A DNA stretch of 51,048 nt from Dactylosporangium sucinum (GTDB taxonomy: Bacteria; Actinomycetota; Actinomycetes; Mycobacteriales; Micromonosporaceae): assembly GCF_014647515.1 (NCBI RefSeq), contig NZ_BMPI01000025.1, forward strand, positions 80,587-131,634, given 5' to 3'. This document shows positions 7,437 through 16,064 of the stretch, one piece after another; the first letter of the stretch is position 1; the number at the start of each line of letters is the position of its first letter. The notes beneath the pieces are model-generated. The model was given only the letters and a program-made list of their open reading frames with translations. It was not told the origin of the DNA and made no database searches. Made by a program: the position numbers and the translations under genes.

Positions 7437-9329
7437 GTGAGCCTGCTTTCGATCGACAACCTCTCCGTCGTCATCGGCGGCCGCGTCGCCGCGCTCAGTG
7501 ACGTCTCGTTCGCCGTCGACGCCGGCGAGGTCGTCGGGCTGGTCGGGGAGAGCGGCGGCGGCAAGAGCATGGTCGGCCGGGCGATCGTCGGCATGCTGCC
7601 CACCGGCTCGGTGGCCACCGGCCGGGTCGGCTTCGACGGCATCGACGTGCTGGCCATGTCCCCCGAGCGGCTGGCCCACCACCGCGGCCACGGCGCCGCG
7701 ATGTGCTTCCAGAATCCGCGCGGCGCGCTCAGCCCGACCCGGACCGCGGGGCGGCAGCTGATCGACCGGCTCCGGACCCACCAGGAGATGGACGACGAGC
7801 GGGCCCGCAAGTCGGCGCTGGAGCTGTTCGAGGCGGTCGGCATCCGCAGCGCCCGCCGTCGCCTCGGCGCCTACCCGCACGAGCTGTCCGGCGGCATGGC
7901 GCAGCGGGTGATGATCTCGCTCGCCACCGGGTGCGCGCCGCGTCTGCTCATCGCCGACGAGCCGACCACCGGCCTCGACGTCACGCTGACCGCCGAGATC
8001 CTGCGCCAGTTCCGCCACGCCGCCGACTCCGACGGCCGCGGCGTGCTGCTGGTCTCCCACGACATCAACGCGATCGCGGCCGTGTGCGACCGCATCGTGG
8101 TCCTCTACGCCGGCACCGTCGTCGAGACCGGCCCGGCCCGGCAGGTGCTGACCGCGCCGGCGCACCCGTACACCCGGGCCCTGCTGCGCTCGGTGCCCGA
8201 CCTCGACGGCCGGCCCGTGGTGGTGACGCCGGGCGCGATGCCGCTGCTGCGCGAGGCCCCGGCCGCGTGCCCCTTCGCGCCCCGCTGCGCGCACGCCGAG
8301 GACGACTGCCGCACCGCCCGCCCGCGGCCGGCGCAGCAGGGCCGGCAGTGGACGGCGGCCTGCTTCCACCCGCTGCACGACGCCGTCGAGGCGGGCCAGG
8401 CGACCGACGTCACGGTCGGCATCCCCGCCCGGCGGCCCGCCCCGGCCGCCGGCGCCGAGCCCGTGCTCGTCGTGGACGACGCGCACGTGGTCTACAAGAG
8501 CCGGTTCGGCCGGGGCGGGCACCACGCACTGCGCGGGGTCAGCCTCACCGTCGCCAAGGGCGAGCGGATCGGCGTCGTCGGCGAGAGCGGGTGCGGCAAG
8601 TCCACCCTCGCCCGGCTCATCGTGGGACTGGCCAAGCCGACCCGCGGCAGCGTCACGGCCGCCCGCAGCTCGCTGGTCTTCCAGGACCCGGTCGGCTCGC
8701 TCAGCCCGCGCCGGACCGTCGAGGACGCGATCGGCGAACCGCTGCGCGCGCTCGGCGTTCCCGCGGCCGAGCGGGCCGGCCGGGCGGCCGCCGTGCTCGA
8801 CCGGATGGAGCTGGACCGCTCGATCCTCGCCCGGCGGCCGCACGAGCTGAGCGGCGGCCAGGCGCAGCGGGTCGGCATCGCCCGCGCGCTCGTCGCCGAG
8901 CCGGACCTGATCGTCTTCGACGAGCCGACGTCGGCGCTGGACGTGACCGTGCAGGCGCAGATTCTCGCGGTGATCGACGAGGTCGCCGCGGACCGCTCGC
9001 ACGGCTCGGTGTTCATCTCGCACGACCTGGCCACCGTCCGCGGGTTCGCCGACCGGGTCGTCGTGCTCTACCTCGGCCGGATCGTCGAGGAGGGGCCGGT
9101 CGGGGAGGTCTTCGCGCGGCCGCGGCACCCCTACACGCGGGCGTTGCTGTCGCGCGGCGTCGCCCTGGTGCGCGATCTGGAGGAGGCCGACGCGACGGCC
9201 GGGTGCGCCCTCGCCGCCCGGTGCCCGTTCGTCACCGACCGGTGCCGCGGCGAGGACCAGCAGTTGCAGCAGTACGGGGAGAGCCGGGCCGCCTGCTGGC
9301 GGGTGCCGGAGATCGGAGAGTTGGTGTGA
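7437..9329 (+). CDS. ABC transporter ATPase with two fused nucleotide-binding domains (DppD-DppF type)
   Basis: Both ATPases of the importer in one 630-residue chain. Domain 1: Walker A GESGGGKS (37-44), signature LSGGMAQR and Walker B LLIADEPTTGLD, followed by the oligopeptide-ABC C-terminal segment with CPFAPRC and a later Cys. Domain 2: Walker A GESGCGKST near residue 382, signature LSGGQAQR near 471, Walker B LIVFDEPTSALD and a second Cys-containing tail (CALAARCPF). The lysine, Walker B glutamate and switch histidines are present in both halves, so both should be active. GTG start; its stop overlaps the hyuA GTG by 4 bp, tying import to the next enzyme. Confidence 0.92.
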   Translation: MSLLSIDNLSVVIGGRVAALSDVSFAVDAGEVVGLVGESGGGKSMVGRAIVGMLPTGSVATGRVGFDGIDVLAMSPERLAHHRGHGAAMCFQNPRGALSPTRTAGRQLIDRLRTHQEMDDERARKSALELFEAVGIRSARRRLGAYPHELSGGMAQRVMISLATGCAPRLLIADEPTTGLDVTLTAEILRQFRHAADSDGRGVLLVSHDINAIAAVCDRIVVLYAGTVVETGPARQVLTAPAHPYTRALLRSVPDLDGRPVVVTPGAMPLLREAPAACPFAPRCAHAEDDCRTARPRPAQQGRQWTAACFHPLHDAVEAGQATDVTVGIPARRPAPAAGAEPVLVVDDAHVVYKSRFGRGGHHALRGVSLTVAKGERIGVVGESGCGKSTLARLIVGLAKPTRGSVTAARSSLVFQDPVGSLSPRRTVEDAIGEPLRALGVPAAERAGRAAAVLDRMELDRSILARRPHELSGGQAQRVGIARALVAEPDLIVFDEPTSALDVTVQAQILAVIDEVAADRSHGSVFISHDLATVRGFADRVVVLYLGRIVEEGPVGEVFARPRHPYTRALLSRGVALVRDLEEADATAGCALAARCPFVTDRCRGEDQQLQQYGESRAACWRVPEIGELV

Positions 9330-11362
9330 GCCTCAGGCTGGCCGTCGACATCGGCGGCACGTTCGTCGACGCGATGGAGCTGGACACCCGGACCAACCGG
9401 GTACGGTTCCGCAAGGCGTCGACGACCCCCGCCCGCCCGGCCGACGGCGTGCTCGCCGCGGTGGCCGCGCTCGGCACGGACCTGTCCGACGTCGAGCTGT
9501 TCATCCACGGCACGACGCTGGGCCTCAACGCGGTGCTGGAGCGCCGTGGCGCGGCGACCGGCATCATCACCAACGAGGGCTTCCGGGACGTGTTCCTGAT
9601 CGGGCGCGGCAACGTCCCGTCCGACCACATGTACGACTTCCAGTACGAACGCCCGCCGAGCCTGGTGAAGCGCCGGCACACGGCGGGCGTGCGGGGGCGC
9701 CTGGACTACAAGGGCCGGGTGGTCGAGGAGCTCGACGCCGAGTCGGTGCTGGCCGCGGCCCGCGAGCTGGTCGAGGTGCAGGGCGTGCGGTCGATCGCCA
9801 TCTGCTTCCTGCACGCGTTCCTCGACCCGTCGCACGAGCGCGCCGCGGCGGCTCTCATCCGCGAGCGGTACCCCGACGTCAGCCTCTCGCTGTCGACCGA
9901 CATCGCGCGGGAGTACCGCGAGTACGAACGCACCAGCACCACCGTGCTGGAGGCGTACATCCGCCCGATCTTCGAGCGCTACGTCGACGAGCTGGAGCGG
10001 GGGCTGGCCGACGGCGGCTTCGCCGGGCGCTTCCTCATCATGCGCTCCGGTGGCGGGTCGATGACCAGCGAGGCGGCCAAGCGCTCGCCGACCCACACCG
10101 TCCTCAGCGGACCGGCCGGCGGCATCGTCGGCGCCGCGTACCTCGCCGGCGCGCTGGGCCGCGACAGCCTCCTCACCTTCGACATCGGGGGCACCTCGCT
10201 CGACGCGTGCGTCATCGAGCAGGGCAGCGCGGTCGCCGCCCACGAGGCGCAGCTGGAGCACTTCCCGCTGCTGATCCCGACGTACGACATCCGCACCATC
10301 GGCGCCGGCGGCGGCTCGATCGCCTGGCTCGACCGGGGGCTGCTCAAGGTCGGCCCGCAGAGCGCCGGCGCCGACCCGGGCCCGGTCTGCTACGGCCGCG
10401 GCGGCACCCGCCCGACGGTCACCGACGCGGCCGTCGCGCTCGGCTTCGTCGACCCCGACCGGTTCCTCGGCGGCGAGATGGGGCTGCAGGCCGACGCGGC
10501 CCGCAAGGCCCTCGACGAGCAGGTGGCCGCGCCGCTCGGGCTGGCGGTCGAGGCCGCGGCCGCGGGCATCTTCGACGTGCTGCTCGCGCGCACCGTCGGC
10601 GCGGTCCGCCAGATCACCGTCGAGCGCGGCCGCGACCCGCGGCAGTTCTCGCTGCTCGCCTTCGGCGGCGCCGGGCCGCTGCTGGCGCCGCTGCTCGCCC
10701 GGGAGATGGGCATCGCCGAGGTCATCGTGCCGTTCGCGCCGTCGGGCTTCTCGGCGTGGGGCATGCTCAGCGCCGACATCGAGGACAACTTCAGCCGTAC
10801 CCTCATGACGCCGCTCGACGAGGTCGAGCCGGCCGCGGTCGAGGCGACCTTCGCCGAGGTCGAGGCCGAGGCGCTGGCCTCGCTGAGCGCGCAGGGCGTG
10901 CCCGCCGAGCTGGCGGTCCTGCAGCGGCAGCTGGAGCTGCGCTACCTCGGGCAGGAGCACAGCCTCACGGTCACGATCGGGCGCGACACCCTCGACCCCG
11001 ACGGCGTGCGCGCCGCCTTCCAGGAGCTGCACACGGCCCGGTACGGCCACGCGATGGCCAACCGCCTGCAGATCCTGAACCTGCGGCTGCGCGCGGTGGG
11101 CCGCACGGCGAGCCCGACGCTGGTCGAGCCGCCGCCGGGCGACGGTGATCCGGCCCGGGCCCTGCTCGGGCGCCGGGACGCGTTCGACTTCGGCGCCCGC
11201 GCGGTCGTGCCGTTCGACGTCTACGACCGGGCGCTGCTCGCGCCGGGCGACGCGTTCGACGGCCCGGCCCTGGTCGACGAGGGCACGTCGACGACGGTGG
11301 TCCCCTCGGGCCAGCGGGTGTCGGTCGACGCGCACGGCTACCTGCTGGTGCGTGCGGCATGA
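9326..11362 (+). CDS. hyuA: Hydantoinase/oxoprolinase family protein, subunit A (HyuA)
   Basis: The ATP-binding subunit of ATP-dependent cyclic-amide hydrolases (N-methylhydantoinase, 5-oxoprolinase, caprolactamase) and related carboxylases (acetone, acetophenone). The 678-residue protein opens with the nucleotide-binding DIGGTFVDA and contains FIHGTTLGLNAVLER, SGPAGGIVGA, a second TFDIGGTSLDACVI, the metal-site region TIGAGGGSIAWLD and SAGADPGPVCYGRGG, followed by the C-terminal HyuA domain. GTG start overlaps the ABC gene by 4 bp and is preceded by GGAGAG. The stop overlaps hyuB1 by 4 bp. The exact substrate (hydantoin, lactam or ketone) cannot be determined from sequence; the importer and downstream hydrolases favour a cyclic amide. 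Confidence 0.93.
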   Translation: MSLRLAVDIGGTFVDAMELDTRTNRVRFRKASTTPARPADGVLAAVAALGTDLSDVELFIHGTTLGLNAVLERRGAATGIITNEGFRDVFLIGRGNVPSDHMYDFQYERPPSLVKRRHTAGVRGRLDYKGRVVEELDAESVLAAARELVEVQGVRSIAICFLHAFLDPSHERAAAALIRERYPDVSLSLSTDIAREYREYERTSTTVLEAYIRPIFERYVDELERGLADGGFAGRFLIMRSGGGSMTSEAAKRSPTHTVLSGPAGGIVGAAYLAGALGRDSLLTFDIGGTSLDACVIEQGSAVAAHEAQLEHFPLLIPTYDIRTIGAGGGSIAWLDRGLLKVGPQSAGADPGPVCYGRGGTRPTVTDAAVALGFVDPDRFLGGEMGLQADAARKALDEQVAAPLGLAVEAAAAGIFDVLLARTVGAVRQITVERGRDPRQFSLLAFGGAGPLLAPLLAREMGIAEVIVPFAPSGFSAWGMLSADIEDNFSRTLMTPLDEVEPAAVEATFAEVEAEALASLSAQGVPAELAVLQRQLELRYLGQEHSLTVTIGRDTLDPDGVRAAFQELHTARYGHAMANRLQILNLRLRAVGRTASPTLVEPPPGDGDPARALLGRRDAFDFGARAVVPFDVYDRALLAPGDAFDGPALVDEGTSTTVVPSGQRVSVDAHGYLLVRAA

Positions 11363-13038
11363 CCGGTTCGGAGCGAACCCAGCTGGACGGCGCCACCGCC
11401 GAGGTCGTGCGCTCCTACCTGCTCGCCGCGGCCGAGGAGATGCGCGCGACGCTCATCCGCACCTCGTTCAACCCGGTCATCTACGAGGTCCACGACTTCG
11501 GGCTCTCGCTGTACGACGCCGACCTGCGCCTGGTGGCCGAGGCGACCGGGCTGACGTTCTTCCTCGGCGCCAACGACTTCTCGCTCGCCAAGGGCGTGGA
11601 GTACGTCGGGCGGGAGAACCTGCACCCGGGTGACGTCGTGCTGCTCAACTACCCGTACTGGAACGCCGCGCACGCCTACGACGCGACGCTGTTCGCCCCG
11701 GTGTTCGAGCCCGGCGGGCCGCTGCTGGGCTTCCTCTGCGTCCGCGCGCACTGGATGGACCTCGGCGCCAAGGACCCGGGCTACGTGCTCGACTCCACCG
11801 ACGTACACCAGGAAGGCATCCTCTTCCCGGGCACCAAGGTGGTGTCGCGCGGCGAGCCGGTCCGCGAGATCCACGAGCTGATCCGGTTCAACTCGCGCAT
11901 GCCCGACGAGGTGATGGGCGACCTGCACGCCCAGATCGCCGCGCTGCGCACCGGCGAGCGCCGGCTGCTGGAGATCGTCGAGAAGTTCGGCCGGCCGACC
12001 GTCGAGGCGACGGTCGAGCGGATGATCGCCGACGGCGCCGCCCGCACCCGCTCGGCCCTGGCCGCGCTGCCGCAGGGCTCCTGGACCGCCGAGGACGTGC
12101 TCGACGACGACGGGATCACCGACGAGCCGATCCGGATGAACGTGACCGTCACGATCGCCGACGGGGCGTTCACGGTCGACTTCGCCGGGTCGTCGCCGGC
12201 CGTGGCCGGGCCGGTCAACATGCCCTACGGCGCGACCGAGGCGATCTGCAAGGTCATCCTCAAGTCGCTGACGTCGGCCGACCAGCCCTCCAACGCCGGC
12301 ACCGTCGCGCCGCTGGTGGTGAAGGCGGAGCCCGGCACGCTGTTCCACGCCGTCTACCCGCAGCCGACGTTCACGCTCTGGACCGGCATCGTCGCGGTCG
12401 AGCTGATCCTCAAGGCGCTCGCGCAGGGCATGCCCGACCGGCTGCCGGCCTCGTCGGGCGGCGACGTGCCCGGGTTCATGATGGTCGGCATCCACCCCGA
12501 CACCGGATCGCTGTTCGCGGTGTCCAACAACGAGCCGGTCGGCTGGGGCGGCACGGCGCACCACGACGGCATGAACGCCGCCACCCACGTCTCCGGCAGC
12601 ACCGGGCGGATCACGCCGATCGAGGTGCTGGAGGCGAAGACCGGCATGTTCTTCGAGCGGATGGAGATGCGCACCGACTCGGGCGGGGCCGGCCGGTTCC
12701 GCGGCGGGGCGGGCCTGCACCGGGACATCCGGTTCGTCACGCCGGGGGAGTTCCTGTCGGTCATCAAGAAGACCAGGTCCCGGCCGTGGGCGCTGGACGG
12801 CGGGCGGTCCCCGGAGGCGAACCGGGTGATCATCTTCCCGGGTACCGACCGGGAACAGTCGGTCAGCACCAAGCGCACCGTCGTCGCCGCCGGCGACCGG
12901 GTCACGCTGCTGACCGCCGGTGGCGGCGGGCACGGCGACCCGCGCGAGCGCGACCCGGACCTGGTGCGCGAGGACGTCGCCGAGGGGTACGTGTCGGCGG
13001 AGCAGGCCCGCGAGGTCTACGGGGTCGACGATGCCTGA
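11359..13038 (+). CDS. hyuB: Hydantoinase B/oxoprolinase family protein, first copy (HyuB1)
   Basis: Partner subunit of HyuA, 559 residues, spanning the HyuB/HydB domain. Recognisable stretches include TAEVVRSYLLAAAEEMRATLI, FNPVIYEVHDFG, DVVLLNYPYWNAAHAYD, RAHWMDLGAKDPG, NSRMPDEVMGDLHAQIAALR, and the C-terminal GGAGRFRGGAGL with the glycine-rich LTAGGGGHGDP. ATGA overlap with hyuA indicates coupled synthesis. It overlaps the second hyuB by 8 bp. The two copies share long identical DNA stretches, so this pair looks like a tandem duplication. See the second copy for differences. Confidence 0.93.
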   Translation: MTGSERTQLDGATAEVVRSYLLAAAEEMRATLIRTSFNPVIYEVHDFGLSLYDADLRLVAEATGLTFFLGANDFSLAKGVEYVGRENLHPGDVVLLNYPYWNAAHAYDATLFAPVFEPGGPLLGFLCVRAHWMDLGAKDPGYVLDSTDVHQEGILFPGTKVVSRGEPVREIHELIRFNSRMPDEVMGDLHAQIAALRTGERRLLEIVEKFGRPTVEATVERMIADGAARTRSALAALPQGSWTAEDVLDDDGITDEPIRMNVTVTIADGAFTVDFAGSSPAVAGPVNMPYGATEAICKVILKSLTSADQPSNAGTVAPLVVKAEPGTLFHAVYPQPTFTLWTGIVAVELILKALAQGMPDRLPASSGGDVPGFMMVGIHPDTGSLFAVSNNEPVGWGGTAHHDGMNAATHVSGSTGRITPIEVLEAKTGMFFERMEMRTDSGGAGRFRGGAGLHRDIRFVTPGEFLSVIKKTRSRPWALDGGRSPEANRVIIFPGTDREQSVSTKRTVVAAGDRVTLLTAGGGGHGDPRERDPDLVREDVAEGYVSAEQAREVYGVDDA

Positions 13039-14689
13039 GGTCGACGGCGCCACCGCCGAGGTGGTGCGCAGCTACCTCGTGGCCGCGGCCGAGGAGATGC
13101 GTGCCGCGCTCGTGCGCACCGCGTTCAACCCGGTCATCTACGAGGTCCACGACTTCGGCATCTCGATCTACGACGCCGGCCTGCGCCTGGTCGCCGAGTC
13201 GACGGGCCTGTCGCGCTTCCTCGGCGCCAACGACTACTCGATCCGCAAGGGCGTGGCGTACGTCGGCCGGGACACGCTGCGACCGGGCGACGTCGTGCTG
13301 CTCAACTACCCGTACTGGAACGCCGCGCACGCCTACGACGCGACGCTGTTCGCGCCCGTGTTCGTCGGCGACGAGTTGGTGGCCTTCCTCTGCGTCCGGG
13401 CCCACTGGATGGACCTCGGCGCCAAGGACCCCGGCTACGTGCTCGACTCCACCGACGTACACCAGGAGGGCCTGCTGTTCCCGGGCACCCGCGTGTTCGC
13501 GGGTGGCGAGCCGGTCCGGGAGATCCTCGAGCTGATCCGCTTCAACTCGCGCATGCCCGACGCGGTGCTCGGCGACCTGCACGCCCAGGTGGCGTGCCTG
13601 CGCACCGGCGAGCGGCGGGTCGCCGAGCTGTTCGGCACCTACGGCCGGGCAACGGTGGGCGCGGTGGTCGACGCCGTCGTCGCCGCCGCCGAGCAGTCCG
13701 CCCGGGAGGCCGTCGACGCCCTGCCGCAGGGCTCGTGGACGGCCGAGGACTGGCTCGACGACGACGGGATCACCGACGACCCGATCCTGATGCGGGTCAC
13801 CGTGACGATCGCCGGCGGCACGTTCACCGTCGACTTCGCCGGCTCGTCGCCGGCCGTGCCGGGCCCGGTCAACCTGCCCCTCGGCGCGACGATCGCCACC
13901 TGCCGGGTGGCGTTCAAGGCGATCACCACGCCGACCGAGCAGACGAACGCCGGCCACTTCGCGCCGCTGGTCGTCCGCGCCGAGCCGGGCACGCTCTTCC
14001 ACGCCGTCTACCCGGCCGCGACGTTCACCCAGTGGACCGGCACCGTCGCGCTGGAGCTGATCTACAAGGCGCTGGCGCAGGGCATGAGCGGCCGGCTGCC
14101 GGCCTCGTCGGGCGGCGACGTGCCCGGGTTCATGATGGTCGGCGTCCACCCGGACACCGGTTCGCTGTTCGCGGTGTCCAACAACGAGCCGGTCGGCTGG
14201 GGCGGGACGCCCGACCACGACGGCATCGGACCGGCCAACCACCCGTGTCAGACCCAGGCCCGGATCACGCCGGTCGAGGTGCTGGAGGCGAAGACCGGCA
14301 TGTTCTTCGAGCGGATGGAGATCCGCACCGACTCGGGCGGGGCCGGCCGGTTCCGCGGCGGGCCCGGGCTGCGCCGGGACATCCGGTTCGTGACCCCGGG
14401 CGAGTTCCTGTCGGTGATCAAGAAGACCAGGTCCCGGCCCTGGGCGAGCGACGGCGGCGCTGCCCCGGAGGCCAACCGCGTCGTGGTCTTCCCCGGCACC
14501 GCGCGGGAGCGCGCCGTGAGCACCAGGCGCACGACCGTCGCGGCCGGCGACCGGGTGACGGTGCTAACCGCCGGAGGCGGGGGACACGGGGACCCCGCCC
14601 TGCGCCATCCGGACGCGGTCCGTGAGGACGTGGCCGACGGCTACGTCTCCGCCGACGCCGCCCGCACGATCTACGGAGTGGAACCTTGA
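13031..14689 (+). CDS. Hydantoinase B/oxoprolinase family protein, second copy (HyuB2), stop supplied by IS end
   Basis: A close paralogue of HyuB1, 552 residues, lacking about 9 N-terminal residues and differing in scattered positions while keeping all glycine-rich and catalytic-region motifs. A 65-bp stretch is identical in both (11632-11696 and 13289-13353). The frame ends YGVEP then TGA, and that TGA lies within the right end of the TnpB element. If the element is removed (14685 joined to 16053) the frame continues PEVFR and stops at a TGA overlapping the amidohydrolase ATG. The inserted copy thus loses only a few residues and is probably functional. Whether HyuA pairs with one or both B subunits is unknown. 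Confidence 0.9.
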   Translation: MPEVDGATAEVVRSYLVAAAEEMRAALVRTAFNPVIYEVHDFGISIYDAGLRLVAESTGLSRFLGANDYSIRKGVAYVGRDTLRPGDVVLLNYPYWNAAHAYDATLFAPVFVGDELVAFLCVRAHWMDLGAKDPGYVLDSTDVHQEGLLFPGTRVFAGGEPVREILELIRFNSRMPDAVLGDLHAQVACLRTGERRVAELFGTYGRATVGAVVDAVVAAAEQSAREAVDALPQGSWTAEDWLDDDGITDDPILMRVTVTIAGGTFTVDFAGSSPAVPGPVNLPLGATIATCRVAFKAITTPTEQTNAGHFAPLVVRAEPGTLFHAVYPAATFTQWTGTVALELIYKALAQGMSGRLPASSGGDVPGFMMVGVHPDTGSLFAVSNNEPVGWGGTPDHDGIGPANHPCQTQARITPVEVLEAKTGMFFERMEIRTDSGGAGRFRGGPGLRRDIRFVTPGEFLSVIKKTRSRPWASDGGAAPEANRVVVFPGTARERAVSTRRTTVAAGDRVTVLTAGGGGHGDPALRHPDAVREDVADGYVSADAARTIYGVEP

Positions 14690-14860
14690 CATCCTCCCCA
14701 CGCCTAAAGGCGGGGGGTTCCGGCGGTCGCCCGCTGGGTTTCCTGCTTCACCGACGACTGCCCCGTCCGAGAGGACTCCCGTTGAGGTCTTACACCGCCT
14801 CCACAGGCGATCACGGAGAGCCCCTCCGCGAGGATGTTGCGGGCCGCGTTGACGTCACGG
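14686..14860 (-). ncRNA. Predicted omega-RNA (TnpB guide scaffold), extent approximate
   Basis: In characterised TnpB systems the guide RNA is made from the 3' end of tnpB through the right end, with the guide read from flanking DNA. By that rule the scaffold ends at TCAA (14686-14689 on the plus strand) and the guide would be the minus strand just beyond it, beginning GGTTCCACTCCG, inside the hyuB2 3' end. The hairpin at 14696-14716 is visible. The 5' limit is only a guess from typical lengths. Confidence 0.4.
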
Positions 14861-15909
14861 TCGTGGGTCTGCCCGCATCGGCAGGTCCACGACCGCATGT
14901 GCAGCGGCATCGGCTCAGCGAGAGCACCGCAGACCGAGCACAGCCTGGACGACGGGAACCAGCGGTCCACGACGACCAGGTTCCGGCCGTGCCAGCCGGC
15001 CTTGTACTCCAGCATGGTGCGCAACTGCCGCCAGGCCGCGTCGGAGATTGCGCGGGCCAGGCTGTGGTTGGTGACCATGTTGCGCACGGTCAGGTCCTCG
15101 ATCACGATCGTTTGGTTCTCACGAACGAGCCGAGTGGTCAGTTTGTTCAGGTGGTCGCGGCGCCGATCGGTGATCCGGGCGTGGACGCGGGCCACCTGCA
15201 GCCGGGCCTTGGCCCAGTTTACGGAGCCCTGCTCCTTCCTGGCGAGGTTGCGCTGGGCGCGGGCCAGCCGTGCACGGTCGGCCCGCTCGTGGCGGGGGTT
15301 GGTGATCTTTTCGCCGGTGGAGAGGGTGAGGAGGCTGTCGAGCCCGGCGTCGATGCCGACGGCGCCGGTGGCCGGCGTTTGGTCGATGACGTCGTCGCAG
15401 AGCAGGGACACGAACCAGCGGCCGGCGGCGTCCTGCGACACGGTAACCGTGGACGGCGAGGCGCCCTCGGGCAGCGGCCGCGACCACACGATGTCCAGGG
15501 GCTCGGCCATCTTCGCCAGGGTCAACCGGCCGTCGCGCCACCGGAACGCGCTGGTGGTGTACTCCGCCGAGCGCCGCGAGCGTTTCTTGGACTTGAACGT
15601 CGGGTATTTGGCGCTTTTGGCCCAAAAGTTGGTGAACGCCGCCTGCAGATGCCGCAACGCCTGCTGCAACGGCACGGACGAGACCTCGTTAAGGAACGCC
15701 AGATCGTCGGTCTGCTTCCAGGCGGTGAGCATGGCCGAGGTGGCGTTGTAGCCGACCCGTTCCTCGCGCAGTGTCCACGCCTCGGTACGGGCTTGCAACG
15801 CCATGTTGTAGACCAGCCGGACGCACCCGAACGTGCGGGCAAGCTCGGCGGCTTGGGCGGGGCTCGGGTAGAAGCGGTACTTGAACGCCCGCTTCACAGC
15901 CCTGGACAC
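14704..15909 (-). CDS. tnpB: RNA-guided endonuclease TnpB
   Basis: TnpB of IS605-family elements, ancestor of Cas12, an omega-RNA-guided DNA nuclease. The GTG giving VSRAVKRAFKYRFYPSP is preferred; an ATG 33 codons upstream gives an atypical extension. From that start the 401-residue protein has an N-terminal wedge/helical region, then an intact RuvC site: Asp187 (VGIDAGLDS), Glu271 (IVIEDL) and Asp352 (HDRDVNAARN). A zinc ribbon is formed by CSVC (324-327) and CRC (343-345). All three acidic residues are present, so nuclease activity is expected. The stop TAG lies in the loop of the right-end hairpin, so the coding 3' end and the guide RNA scaffold overlap. The gene runs against the host operon. 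Confidence 0.92.
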   Translation of the reverse strand: MSRAVKRAFKYRFYPSPAQAAELARTFGCVRLVYNMALQARTEAWTLREERVGYNATSAMLTAWKQTDDLAFLNEVSSVPLQQALRHLQAAFTNFWAKSAKYPTFKSKKRSRRSAEYTTSAFRWRDGRLTLAKMAEPLDIVWSRPLPEGASPSTVTVSQDAAGRWFVSLLCDDVIDQTPATGAVGIDAGLDSLLTLSTGEKITNPRHERADRARLARAQRNLARKEQGSVNWAKARLQVARVHARITDRRRDHLNKLTTRLVRENQTIVIEDLTVRNMVTNHSLARAISDAAWRQLRTMLEYKAGWHGRNLVVVDRWFPSSRLCSVCGALAEPMPLHMRSWTCRCGQTHDRDVNAARNILAEGLSVIACGGGVRPQRESSRTGQSSVKQETQRATAGTPRL

Positions 15910-16064
15910 AGCCCACAACCTAGCAGGCTTATTGATGAACCTTGCCGTGACACGCGCGTATACGCCGATCCGCCTTGGCTGCGGTCGAGTTTCCCTGCCC
16001 TGCCCCACAGGGGTTCCGTTTCCTTCTCACGGCTGAAGCCGGGGGTTTCCACGGAGGTATTCCG

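Larger units (their letters stand above)
14686..16052 (-). mobile_element. IS200/IS605-type insertion carrying tnpB only (IS1341-like)
   Basis: An element of about 1.37 kb interrupting the operon. On its coding strand the right end is a stem-loop CCCC-CGCC-TTTA-GGCG-GGGG (14696-14716) followed by GAGGATGTCAA. Ending in TCAA resembles right cleavage sites known for IS608. The left end contains a similar hairpin (CGGCTGAAGCCG, 16030-16041) within GGAAACCCCCGGCTTCAGC, so the two subterminal regions are imperfect direct repeats, as in this family. No terminal inverted repeats or target duplication are seen. There is no Y1 transposase (tnpA), so it must move in trans. Boundaries are inferred from reading-frame restoration and the TCAA end; a few bases of uncertainty remain on the left. 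Confidence 0.75.

Noticed and set aside
15975..16064. Upstream in-frame ATG for the amidohydrolase
   Set aside because: It lies within the left end of the IS element and lacks the GGAGG that precedes the 16065 ATG; the domain starts at the latter.
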